Made by a program: the position numbers and the translations under genes. Below are positions 1-7,609 of a DNA stretch of 12,259 nucleotides, piece after piece. Positions within the stretch are counted from its first letter, which is position 1; every line of letters begins with the position of its first letter. Source of the stretch: SKLM01 sp050049955 (GTDB taxonomy: Bacteria > Chloroflexota > Anaerolineae > B4-G1); contig JASFVG010000099.1 of NCBI GenBank assembly GCA_050049955.1, positions 1 through 12,259 on the forward strand, written 5' to 3'. The notes under the pieces were generated by a model that worked only from the letters and a program-made list of their open reading frames with translations, did no database searches and was not told the DNA's origin.

Positions 1-1
1 C

Positions 2-565
2 AGCATCAACCCGTTCCTGGTAGCCGACCTAGCGGGCGAGTTGGAGCGGTACGTTACGGAAATGGGCTTCCGGGGCCTGAAGCTCTACCCGACGTACCAC
101 CACTTCAACGCCAACAGCAATCGGATCTATCCGCTCTACGCCAAGGCTCAGGAGCTGGGGATACCGGTGATGGTCCATACCGGCTCATCCATCTTCCGGG
201 GGGCGCGGCTCAAGTACGGCGATCCGCTCCTTATGGACGACGTGGCCGTTGACTTTCCCGAGTTGACGCTGCTGATGGCGCACAGCGGGCGAGGATTCTG
301 GTATGACCGCGCCTACTTCCTCGCCAGGCTGCACGCCAACATGTACATGGAGATCGCCGGGCTGCCCCCGAGGAGGCTGCTCGACTACTTCCCCGAGTTG
401 GAGCGGGTGGCCGACAAGGTCATCTTTGGCTCCGACTGGCCCGGGATGCCCCACGTCGGCCGCAACATCGAGATGATCCGCTCCCTGCCGCTCAGGGAGG
501 AGACCAAGGAGAAGATCCTGGGAGGCAACGCGGCACGCATCCTGGGTATCAGTAGTAGCCGGTAG
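2..565 (+). CDS. Amidohydrolase-2 family metal-dependent hydrolase/decarboxylase, C-terminal part (5' end outside window)
   Basis: The frame is open from the first bases of the window to the TAG at 563-565, so this is the C-terminal ~187 residues of a longer protein. It looks like the second half of the TIM barrel of the amidohydrolase-2 family (PF04909), whose members include ACMSD-like decarboxylases and lactone hydrolases. Visible landmarks in order are GFRGLKLYP, a strand ending in VHTGSS (metal/substrate His), LLMAHSGRG (second His) and VIFGSDWPG (catalytic Asp), followed by a C-terminal helix containing GGNAARILG, typical of the family end. A TTG at 41 could start translation, but the coding sense extends upstream of it, so it is not taken as the start. 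The next gene begins 80 bp downstream in the same direction. Substrate unknown; a role in preparing the cluster's substrate is inference. Family call is strong. Confidence 0.85.
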   Translation, partial: SINPFLVADLAGELERYVTEMGFRGLKLYPTYHHFNANSNRIYPLYAKAQELGIPVMVHTGSSIFRGARLKYGDPLLMDDVAVDFPELTLLMAHSGRGFWYDRAYFLARLHANMYMEIAGLPPRRLLDYFPELERVADKVIFGSDWPGMPHVGRNIEMIRSLPLREETKEKILGGNAARILGISSSR

Positions 566-630
566 TGACTACCATTGGCAGCCGATCTGGGCCATGTAGC
601 TCGTTGCGACTGACACTGGCCCCGAAGTCT

Positions 631-640
631 GGAGGAGGTG
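631..640 (+). promoter_or_regulatory. Ribosome binding site fixing the start of the dehydrogenase/hydratase fusion
   Basis: GGAGGAGGTG lies 5-12 bases ahead of the ATG at 646. The frame is open back to 565, but residues encoded before 646 have no family similarity that I recognise. The Rossmann motif begins six residues after this ATG, as usual for 3-hydroxyacyl-CoA dehydrogenases. Confidence 0.8.
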
Positions 641-645
641 TGTCT

Positions 646-2532
646 ATGGATATCAGGAAAGTTGGAGTCGTTGGCTGCGGGCTGATGGGGGCGGGCATCG
701 CCCAGGTGGCGGCCCAGGCGGGCTACGAGACCATCGTGCGCGAGCTGAACGAGGATCTGCTTCAAAAAGGGCTGGGGCACATCAGCGCCTTCCTGGACAA
801 GGGGGTGGCCAAACGGAAGATGACTGGGGCCAGGCGGGACGCGACCTGGGATCGCATCAGCGGTACGACCGACCTGGCGGACCTGGCCGATTGCGACCTG
901 GTGATTGAGGCTGTGGTCGAGAACATGGCGGTCAAGCAACAGCTGTTCCGTGAGCTAGACGGCATCTGCCACGAGGACGCCATCCTGACCACCAATACCT
1001 CGTCGCTCTCCATCGCTGGGATGGCTACTGCCACCGGCCGCCCGGATAGGGTCGCTGGACTCCACTACTTCTTCCCTGCTGTCATCAACCAGTTGCTGGA
1101 GGTCGTGGCCGCGGAGGAGACGTCGGAGGAGGTGGTGGAGGCGCTGCTGACCTACGCTCGCGGTGTGGGCAAGGTGCCTATCCTCGCCAAGGATGCGCCG
1201 GGCTTCGCCATCAATCGTTTCTTCGTTCCCTGGCTGAACGAGGCAGCGCGCATGCTGGGCGAGGGCCTGGCGGACATTCCCACCATCGAGGAGGCGGCCT
1301 GCGAGGCGTTTCATATCGGGATGGGACCCTTTGCGCTTATGAACGCCACCGGCGTTCCCATCGCGTACCACTGTGCCGAGTCCTTTGCCCCGGAACTCGG
1401 TGCTTTCTACGCCCCAGCCGCCCTGCTGACTGCCCAGTTTGAGGCTGGTGAGCCGTGGGACCTGGAGAGCGTGGCAGAAGGAGCTGACGAGAATGTCAAG
1501 GCGGCCGTTGGCGATCGGCTTATGGCCGTCACCTTTGGTATAGCGGCGAAGCTGGTAGAGGAGGGCGTCGCCAGCGCTGAGGACACGGAGAAGGGAGCGC
1601 TGGTGGGATTGCGCTGGGCACGGGGTCCTTTTGGGATGATGAACGATCTGGGTATTGATCGATCCCTGGAGCTGGTGGAGCGGTTGGCGGCAGACGACGA
1701 CTCCTTCGCCGTGCCGGACCTGCTGCGACGGCAGGCGGCTGCAGGCCAGCCCTGGACCTTGCGCGACGTGAAGCTGGAGGTCCAGCACGGCATAGCGACC
1801 ATCACGATGAACCGGCCGCAGGCGATGAACGCGCTCAACGAAAAGGTGCTGCTCGAATTGAAGGAGGCCATCGCGCAGGTGCGAGACGACTCGAGCGTGC
1901 GAGTGGTGATCGTAACCGGGGAAGGCCCGGCCTTTGTGGCCGGCGCGGACATCAGGGCTATGATGGCCAAGGATCTGGTCGGTATTCGGCACTTCACCAG
2001 CTTTGGCCACGCGGTGATGAACGACATCGAGAGGCTGGAGAAGCCCGTCATCGCCGCCATCAACGGGTTCGCGTTAGGAGGGGGGCTTGAGCTGGCATTG
2101 GCGTGCGACATCCGGCTGGCCTCGACCGAGGCGAGACTGGGCTTCCCCGAGGTTGGCCTGGGTATCTTCCCCGGCTTCGGCGGGACCCAACGGGCCACGC
2201 GACTGATCGGCAAGGGACGGACGTGTGAGTTGGTTTTCACTGGCGACCAGATCGGCGCGGAGGAAGCGGCGCGTATCGGACTCGTCAACCGGGTGGTACC
2301 GCCGAAACAGCTCATGGCAGAAGCACGACAGCTGGCCAAGCGCATCGCCAGGCAAGGGCCGATTGCCGTGGGGAGGGCGAAGGCGGCCATCAACCAGGCA
2401 TTGCAGGCCGGCCTGGATGTCGGATTGGCCTTCGAACTGGAGGCCGTCACGCTGACCTTTGGCACAGAAGATCAGAACGAGGGGATGACAGCCTTCCTGG
2501 AGCGAAGGAAGCCAGAGTTCGAGGGGCACTAG
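646..2532 (+). CDS. Bifunctional 3-hydroxyacyl-CoA dehydrogenase / enoyl-CoA hydratase (dehydrogenase-first fusion)
   Basis: This 628-residue cytoplasmic enzyme should hydrate 2-enoyl-CoA and oxidise the 3-hydroxyacyl-CoA with NAD+. Domains: Rossmann NAD domain (~1-185, GVVGCGLMGAGIAQ), a 3HCDH C-terminal domain (~187-285, starting DAPGFAINRF), a second such domain (~300-370), then a crotonase domain (~373-628). The dehydrogenase catalytic pair is His140 and Glu152, 12 residues apart as in human HAD (158/170). The hydratase pair is Glu482 (GGGLELALACD) and Glu502 (GFPEVGLG), 20 apart as in rat hydratase (144/164). Both activities therefore look intact. The order is the reverse of FadB/FadJ and matches the archaeal-type crotonyl-CoA hydratase/3-hydroxybutyryl-CoA dehydrogenase. 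The usual HFFNP after the catalytic His reads HYFFP, so the Asn is Phe. It lies 83 bp before the dehydratase, whose enoyl-CoA product it could take. Chain-length preference is not visible. Confidence 0.93.
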   Translation: MDIRKVGVVGCGLMGAGIAQVAAQAGYETIVRELNEDLLQKGLGHISAFLDKGVAKRKMTGARRDATWDRISGTTDLADLADCDLVIEAVVENMAVKQQLFRELDGICHEDAILTTNTSSLSIAGMATATGRPDRVAGLHYFFPAVINQLLEVVAAEETSEEVVEALLTYARGVGKVPILAKDAPGFAINRFFVPWLNEAARMLGEGLADIPTIEEAACEAFHIGMGPFALMNATGVPIAYHCAESFAPELGAFYAPAALLTAQFEAGEPWDLESVAEGADENVKAAVGDRLMAVTFGIAAKLVEEGVASAEDTEKGALVGLRWARGPFGMMNDLGIDRSLELVERLAADDDSFAVPDLLRRQAAAGQPWTLRDVKLEVQHGIATITMNRPQAMNALNEKVLLELKEAIAQVRDDSSVRVVIVTGEGPAFVAGADIRAMMAKDLVGIRHFTSFGHAVMNDIERLEKPVIAAINGFALGGGLELALACDIRLASTEARLGFPEVGLGIFPGFGGTQRATRLIGKGRTCELVFTGDQIGAEEAARIGLVNRVVPPKQLMAEARQLAKRIARQGPIAVGRAKAAINQALQAGLDVGLAFELEAVTLTFGTEDQNEGMTAFLERRKPEFEGH

Positions 2533-2615
2533 CCGGCTGAACGCGTGTAGCCTCGCTCGAGCGGGCCCGTTGCTGGCCTGGGGGATAGCCCGGATCCACG
2601 CCGGGGAGAGGGAGT

Positions 2616-3860
2616 ATGGCCAAGGAGAAGAGAGTAGCTAGGAGAAAGATAGAGGCCGCTGACGCCATGAAGAAGTACATGGCAGATTACTACCTGGAGC
2701 TTGACCAAGCGTCGAGGACAGGCGAGAGGAAGATCGCATGGGCTTCCAGCGTCGGCCCTGCCGAGATACTGAGGGCGATGGGCTTCCTCGTCTACTTCCC
2801 CGAGACCCACTCCGCGATGCTGGGCGCCACGCGCATGGCCGTAGACATGATACCGCACGCGAACGCACTGGGTTACTCTCCCGAGATCTGCTCGTACCTG
2901 ACAGCGGATGTCGGCGCCTACGTGCGCGGGATCACACCTCTCACGCGGGCATACGGCATACAGACCGTGCCCAAGCCGGATGTGTTGGTCTTCAACACCA
3001 ATCAGTGTCGGGACGTTCAGGACTGGTTCGCGTGGTACGCCCGGGAGTTCGATGCTCCCTTAGTCGGCGTCCGCACACACCGGGGTGTCAGGGAGGTCAC
3101 CGAGAGCCTCATCACCTCCGTCGCCAGGCAGATGGAGGGACTCATCGAGCCTTTGGCGGAGGTATCAGGTCACGCCTTTGACCTGGATGAGCTGAGAGAT
3201 GTGGTGGCGCTGTCCCGAGACTGCTCTGAGCTGTGGAAGGCGGTGCTGGAAACGGCGGCGGCCGTTCCGTCTCCTCTGACGTTCTTTGACGGCACCACGC
3301 TGATGGGACCTGCTGTGGTGGGGAGAGGAACCCAGGAGGCTGTGGATTTCTACAGAATCCTGCTGGCCGAGCTGGAGAAAAGGGTCGACGATGGCGTTGG
3401 TGCCGTGGAGGGCGAGCGCTTCAGGCTCTACTGGGAGGGTATGCCCATCTGGGGCAGGTTGAGGGCCCATTCCGAGCTGTTTGCGGGACTGGAAGCCTGC
3501 GTGCTGGCATCCACCTACTGCAACAGTTGGATATTCTCGGCTTTTGACGCCGCGGAACCTTTCCGAAGCATGGCGAGGGCGTACACTGAGCTGTTCATCG
3601 TTCGCTCAGATGAGGCCAAGGAGAGGTACATCAAGCAGATGCTAGACACCTTCCAGATCGACGGTGTCATCTATCACGATGCCAGAACCTGTCCCAACAA
3701 CTCGAACAACCGTTACGGCATGCCACGGCGGCTTGAAGAGGAGACCGGCATACCCAGCCTGACAGTCAACGGAGATCTGAATGATCTGCGATGCCTGTCC
3801 GATGAGCAGTTCAACACCAACGTAGAGGCCTTTGTAGAGCAGCTTGAGGAGCGTCGGTAA
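2616..3860 (+). CDS. 2-hydroxyacyl-CoA dehydratase subunit, HgdB/FldC/BcrB family
   Basis: A 414-residue protein of the 2-hydroxyglutaryl-CoA dehydratase D-component family (PF06050), which includes HgdA/HgdB, FldB/FldC, HadB/HadC and class I benzoyl-CoA reductase subunits BcrB/BcrC. These bind a [4Fe-4S] cluster and use one activated electron to remove water from 2-hydroxyacyl-CoA or to reduce an aromatic CoA ester. Family landmarks: KIAWASSVGPAEILRAMG near residue 40, Cys92 in SPEICSYL, Cys131 in NTNQCRD, and Cys359 in DARTCPNNSN followed by GIPSLTVNGDLND. The three cysteines sit where family cluster ligands are expected. The usual second subunit is not beside it. The activator ATPase is at 8678. 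A GGAGAGGGAG-type site precedes the ATG, and the stop lies 1 bp before the next start, so translation is probably coupled. Whether it dehydrates or dearomatises cannot be told from sequence; context favours dehydration. Confidence 0.88.
   Translation: MAKEKRVARRKIEAADAMKKYMADYYLELDQASRTGERKIAWASSVGPAEILRAMGFLVYFPETHSAMLGATRMAVDMIPHANALGYSPEICSYLTADVGAYVRGITPLTRAYGIQTVPKPDVLVFNTNQCRDVQDWFAWYAREFDAPLVGVRTHRGVREVTESLITSVARQMEGLIEPLAEVSGHAFDLDELRDVVALSRDCSELWKAVLETAAAVPSPLTFFDGTTLMGPAVVGRGTQEAVDFYRILLAELEKRVDDGVGAVEGERFRLYWEGMPIWGRLRAHSELFAGLEACVLASTYCNSWIFSAFDAAEPFRSMARAYTELFIVRSDEAKERYIKQMLDTFQIDGVIYHDARTCPNNSNNRYGMPRRLEEETGIPSLTVNGDLNDLRCLSDEQFNTNVEAFVEQLEERR
3846..3851 (+). promoter_or_regulatory. 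Ribosome binding site inside the dehydratase 3' end
   Basis: GAGGAG lies 10 bases ahead of the ATG at 3862 and inside the last codons of the dehydratase gene. It supports the ATG at 3862 over the in-frame TTG at 3844, which has no comparable site and would overlap this one. The arrangement suggests translational coupling of the two genes. Confidence 0.7.
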
Positions 3861-3861
3861 C

Positions 3862-5940
3862 ATGCTGGATCGGCTGTTCAACCCCAGGTCGGTAGCTGTC
3901 ATCGGTGCATCGACGAAGGAGCTGCACATCGGGAACCGGATCGTCAAGAACCTCTTGGATTTCGGATTCAGGGGACCGATCTATCCCATCAACCCGAAAG
4001 CCGATGAGATCCGGGGTATCAAGGCCTACCCGTCGATTCTGGATGTTCCAACTGATGTGGATGTCGCCCACATGGTCATCCCAGCGAGGTTCGTGCCCCA
4101 GGCGATAGAGGATTGTGGGACGAAAGGGGTGAGATTCGTTATCCTCAACGGTGGCGGGTTCGCGGAAGTGGGACCCGAGGGTGCGGCCATACAGGATGAC
4201 TGTCTTGCCAGGGCACGCGAGGCCGGCATCAGGGTGTTCGGCCCCAACTGCCAGGGAATCATCAACACAGACCCCGAGGTACGGGCGTACTGCAACTTCA
4301 CGTTCACGAAACCAGATCCCGGTTCCATCTCCATCGTCGCCCTGAGCGGCGGCGTGGCCGAGGCGATTCACCAGGCTTTCTCCGAGGCGGGCGTAGGGAC
4401 GCGGATGTACGCTTCAAATGGGAATGCCTGTGACGTTACCATCCCCGAGATTATCCGGTTCTACGGTCAGGACCCCGGGACAAGGGTGATTGTGCTGTAC
4501 GTCGAGGGCCTGAGGGATCCGATGACGTTCCTCGAGGTGGCCCGCGAGGTGACAGCCAAGAAACCCGTCCTCGCCATGAAGGCAGGCCGCACTGAGCAGG
4601 GGGCCAAAGCAGCCGCCTCCCACACCGGCGGCCTCGCGAAGACGGACATCGCCACCGATCTCATATTCGAGAAGACCGGGGTACTCTCCTTCAGGGATGA
4701 AGGAGACCTTTGTCAAGCTGCCATGGCCTTTGCGTCACAGCCTATCCCAAGGGGTGTCCGGGTTGGCATGATAACCAACACGGGCGGTCCCGCGGTGATC
4801 GCGACCGATGTGCTCGTGAGTGCCGGCCTGGAGATACCCCCTCTTTCCCAACGGGCGAAGGAGGTGCTCGTAGAGAGACTACACCCAGCCGCTTCCATCA
4901 GAAACCCTGTCGACGTGGTTGCGACGGCTGGAGCAGAGCACTTCCGGGCCGTCCTGGACGTGATGATGCATGAGGAGCAGATTGACAGTATCTTTATCAA
5001 CTTCGTAACGCCCTTCTTTGTGGACACGGAGGGCATTGCCAGAGAGATAGTCGAAGTGGGTCGGGCGGGTGACAAGCCGATCGTCTGCAACCTCATGACA
5101 GACAGGCACCAGTGGGCAGAGACCGTCAGAATCTTGCGCGAGGGAGGCATCCCGTGCTACACTTTCCCTGGTGAGGCGGCCAGGGCATTGGCCGCAATGA
5201 CCCAGTACGGCCAGATTCGTTCCCGGGAGATCGGCACGGCAACGGCGTTTGACGATGTGGACAGGGACAAGGCGGAGGGCGTTCTCCGCGGGGCAAGGGA
5301 GGCCGGACGGGCAAACCTAGCGGCCTCCGAGGTATACCAAGTCCTGGCTGCGTACGGGATCCCCGCCGCGGACTGGCGCATCGCAGTCAGTGCCGAAGCC
5401 GCCGCTGCCGCTGCCGCCGAAATCGGCTTCCCCGTGGTCGTCAAAGTAGACGTCGAGGCGATCGTGCACAAGAGCGATGTGGGCGGGGTCGTCGTCAACC
5501 TGAGGGACCGCCATGCTGTTCGCCGCACCGTCGAGGCGCTGGGGCAGAGAATCGAGGCCGCCGGCCCAGAGTACCTTGTCCAACGGTATCTCCCCGGGGG
5601 CCTTGAAGTCATCGTCGGGGCAAAGGCCGAGGAGGACCTGGGGCACCTGGTGATGTTCGGGATCGGTGGCATCTATGTCGAGGTCCTGGAAGATGTCGTC
5701 TTCAAGCTTTCCCCCGTCACAGAGGTGGAGGCACGGGAGATGCTCTCTTCCATCCGGGGCACGGCTCTGCTACGGGGCTGTCGGGGTGCGGAGGGTGTGG
5801 ACGTGCAAGGGATCATTGAGGTCATCCAACGCGTATCGCAAATGGTCACCGAGCTACCGATGATCCGGGAGCTGGACCTGAATCCCATCATTGCATTTGA
5901 AGACCGGGTATTCGTTGTCGACGCTCGAATCAGCATCTAG
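3862..5940 (+). CDS. ADP-forming acyl-CoA synthetase, fused alpha-beta form
   Basis: A 692-residue NDP-forming acyl-CoA synthetase that interconverts acyl-CoA + ADP + Pi with acid + ATP + CoA. The alpha part comes first: CoA-binding domain (NPRSVAVIGAS, residues ~7-17) and succinyl-CoA-ligase-like domains. The ATP-grasp beta part follows from about residue 480. His254 in AASHTGGLA matches the transiently phosphorylated alpha histidine of archaeal enzymes, and Glu215 in YVEGL fits the residue that stabilises it. His536 in IVHKSDVGGV matches the mobile beta histidine. ATP-grasp motifs near the C-terminus include FGIGGIYVEV and ELDLNPI. There is no GNAT domain, unlike protein acetyltransferase Pat. 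One oddity is that the usual SQSG in the alpha part reads ALSG (160-163). A run of seven alanines precedes the ATP-grasp lysine strand. The gene starts 1 bp after the dehydratase stop. It could conserve energy from product acyl-CoA or activate the substrate; direction and substrate are inferred. Confidence 0.93.
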   Translation: MLDRLFNPRSVAVIGASTKELHIGNRIVKNLLDFGFRGPIYPINPKADEIRGIKAYPSILDVPTDVDVAHMVIPARFVPQAIEDCGTKGVRFVILNGGGFAEVGPEGAAIQDDCLARAREAGIRVFGPNCQGIINTDPEVRAYCNFTFTKPDPGSISIVALSGGVAEAIHQAFSEAGVGTRMYASNGNACDVTIPEIIRFYGQDPGTRVIVLYVEGLRDPMTFLEVAREVTAKKPVLAMKAGRTEQGAKAAASHTGGLAKTDIATDLIFEKTGVLSFRDEGDLCQAAMAFASQPIPRGVRVGMITNTGGPAVIATDVLVSAGLEIPPLSQRAKEVLVERLHPAASIRNPVDVVATAGAEHFRAVLDVMMHEEQIDSIFINFVTPFFVDTEGIAREIVEVGRAGDKPIVCNLMTDRHQWAETVRILREGGIPCYTFPGEAARALAAMTQYGQIRSREIGTATAFDDVDRDKAEGVLRGAREAGRANLAASEVYQVLAAYGIPAADWRIAVSAEAAAAAAAEIGFPVVVKVDVEAIVHKSDVGGVVVNLRDRHAVRRTVEALGQRIEAAGPEYLVQRYLPGGLEVIVGAKAEEDLGHLVMFGIGGIYVEVLEDVVFKLSPVTEVEAREMLSSIRGTALLRGCRGAEGVDVQGIIEVIQRVSQMVTELPMIRELDLNPIIAFEDRVFVVDARISI

Positions 5941-5952
5941 GGGAGGGCGACA

Positions 5953-7521
5953 ATGGCTCACTGGATGAACCTGGGCCAGATGCTCAAGGTGAATGCAAAG
6001 AAGTTCCCCACCACGGTCGCGTTCAAGGACGCCAACCGGACTGTCACCTACCCTGAGTTGAACAGGAGGGTCAACCAGCTAGCCCATAGCCTCAGTTCTC
6101 TCGGGCTAGACAAGGGGGACAAAGTTGCGGTTCTGCTCGAGAACAGCGTCGAGATCGCGGAGATCTATCTCGCAACGGCGAAAATGGGCCTGGTCATCGT
6201 CCCCGTCAATTTCCGTCTCATCGCGTCCGAGGTGGAGTACATCGTCAACCACTCGGATGCCCGGGCCATTGTCGTCCACGATGAGTTCGCTCCCACAGTA
6301 GATGCCATCAGGCCGAGCCTGAGGAACATCGACCCGCACAACTACGTCGTTGTGGGTGAGGGGAGGGAGGGTTACCGGGAGTTCGAGGCGTTTATGCGAG
6401 GTGCTCCTGAGAGCGAGCCCGATGCCGAGGTGGAACCCGATGATGCCTGGATCCTCATCTACACCTCCGGGACGACAGGGAAACCGAAGGGCGTCGTTCG
6501 TTCTCACGCGTCGCACATTGCCTTCTATCTCATCAACGCCGTCGATTTCGGGTTCAACGAACGCGATGTGTGCCTCAACATCATGCCCCTGTGCCATATC
6601 AACTCCACCTTCTTTACATTCACCTTCACCTACATTGGTGGCAGCGCCTACATCCACCCGGCTCGCTCCTTCAAGCCGGACCAGATACTGGACATCATAC
6701 AGCGGGAAAGGATCACATTCATCTCGCTCATCCCGACGCACTACAGCCTCATTCTGCACGTGTCGGAAGACGCGAGAAGGTCCGATGTGAGCTCCATAAG
6801 GAAGCTGCTCTGTTCCTCGGCGCCCGTCAGAAGGGACATGAAACTGGAGATCATGGCGTTCTTTCCCGGTGTCGAGCTCTACGAGGCGTACGGCTCCACC
6901 GAGGCCGGGATAGTCACTGTGCTCAAGCCTGAGGATCAGATAAGAAAGCTGGGCTCCATCGGCTTCGAGTCCTTAGGAACCGACTTTGTCAAGATCCTCG
7001 ACGAGGATGGGAAAGAGGTAGACATCGGGGAGATAGGCGAGCTCTACTCCCGCGGCCCCATGCTCTTTGATGGTTACTACAAGGCGCCTGAGAAGACCGC
7101 TGCTTCCTTCAGGGGAGAGTGGTTCACAGCTGGCGATATGGCCAGGCGCGACGCCGACGGTTTCTACGAGATCATTGACCGGAAGGACAACCTGATCATC
7201 ACTGGCGGAGAGCATGTCTATCCTAGCGAGGTCGAGAAAGTCATCGGCTCCCATCCTCGTGTCTTTGATGTAGCCATTGTCGGCTTGCCTCACCTGAAGT
7301 GGGGAGAGGCGGTGACGGCGTTCGTCATTCCTCAGAATCCCGCCGATCCACCCACCGGCGAAGAGATCGTCGCCCATTGCAGGGACAAGATGGCCGGCTA
7401 CAAACGGCCCAAGGCAGTGCACTTCATTGCTCAGGGAGAGATGCCTAGAACGGGCTCGGGGAAGATACTGCACCGGGCGTTGCGCGAGCGATACGCTGAG
7501 GCATCAGGCGGGAGACGATGA
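5953..7521 (+). CDS. AMP-forming acyl-CoA synthetase (ANL superfamily ligase)
   Basis: A 522-residue acid:CoA ligase that adenylates a carboxylic acid with ATP and then forms the CoA thioester. Motifs in order: P-loop-like YTSGTTGKPKG (170-180), YEAYGSTEAG, the hinge region with WFTAGDMARRDADGFYEI then DRKDNLIITGGEHVYPSEVE, and the C-terminal catalytic lysine Lys504 in PRTGSGK. Length and motif order are complete for the family. The start ATG follows GGGAGGG by six bases and lies 12 bp after the stop of the ADP-forming synthetase, so the two are surely co-transcribed. The sequence resembles medium-chain, aromatic or general FadD-like ligases, and I cannot name a substrate. Its place next to a 2-hydroxyacyl-CoA dehydratase makes a 2-hydroxy acid or a related acid a reasonable guess. 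Family call is very strong. Confidence 0.95.
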   Translation: MAHWMNLGQMLKVNAKKFPTTVAFKDANRTVTYPELNRRVNQLAHSLSSLGLDKGDKVAVLLENSVEIAEIYLATAKMGLVIVPVNFRLIASEVEYIVNHSDARAIVVHDEFAPTVDAIRPSLRNIDPHNYVVVGEGREGYREFEAFMRGAPESEPDAEVEPDDAWILIYTSGTTGKPKGVVRSHASHIAFYLINAVDFGFNERDVCLNIMPLCHINSTFFTFTFTYIGGSAYIHPARSFKPDQILDIIQRERITFISLIPTHYSLILHVSEDARRSDVSSIRKLLCSSAPVRRDMKLEIMAFFPGVELYEAYGSTEAGIVTVLKPEDQIRKLGSIGFESLGTDFVKILDEDGKEVDIGEIGELYSRGPMLFDGYYKAPEKTAASFRGEWFTAGDMARRDADGFYEIIDRKDNLIITGGEHVYPSEVEKVIGSHPRVFDVAIVGLPHLKWGEAVTAFVIPQNPADPPTGEEIVAHCRDKMAGYKRPKAVHFIAQGEMPRTGSGKILHRALRERYAEASGGRR

Positions 7522-7609
7522 TCGGCCTCTGTGCCTTGGGCCAGTGACGCCGACGGTGTTTGGAGACACGACACGCGGCTGCTGAAGGAAAGGAAAGGAG
7601 CTCGACTGT

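Noticed and set aside
565..645. Upstream extension of the dehydrogenase/hydratase fusion
   Set aside because: The frame is open, but it has no ribosome site at 565 and no recognisable family similarity; GGAGGAGGTG points to the ATG at 646.
955..2465. Long open frames on the minus strand across the dehydrogenase/hydratase gene
   Set aside because: They lie opposite a well-supported gene, have low-complexity Ser/Ala/Arg/Pro or His/Arg-rich translations with no family motif, and are expected by chance in high-GC coding DNA.
2554..2605. 10-bp palindrome CGCTCGAGCG and a 5-bp CCCGG/CCGGG stem before the dehydratase gene
   Set aside because: Short and isolated; no operator family recognised and no second copy seen at the other gaps.
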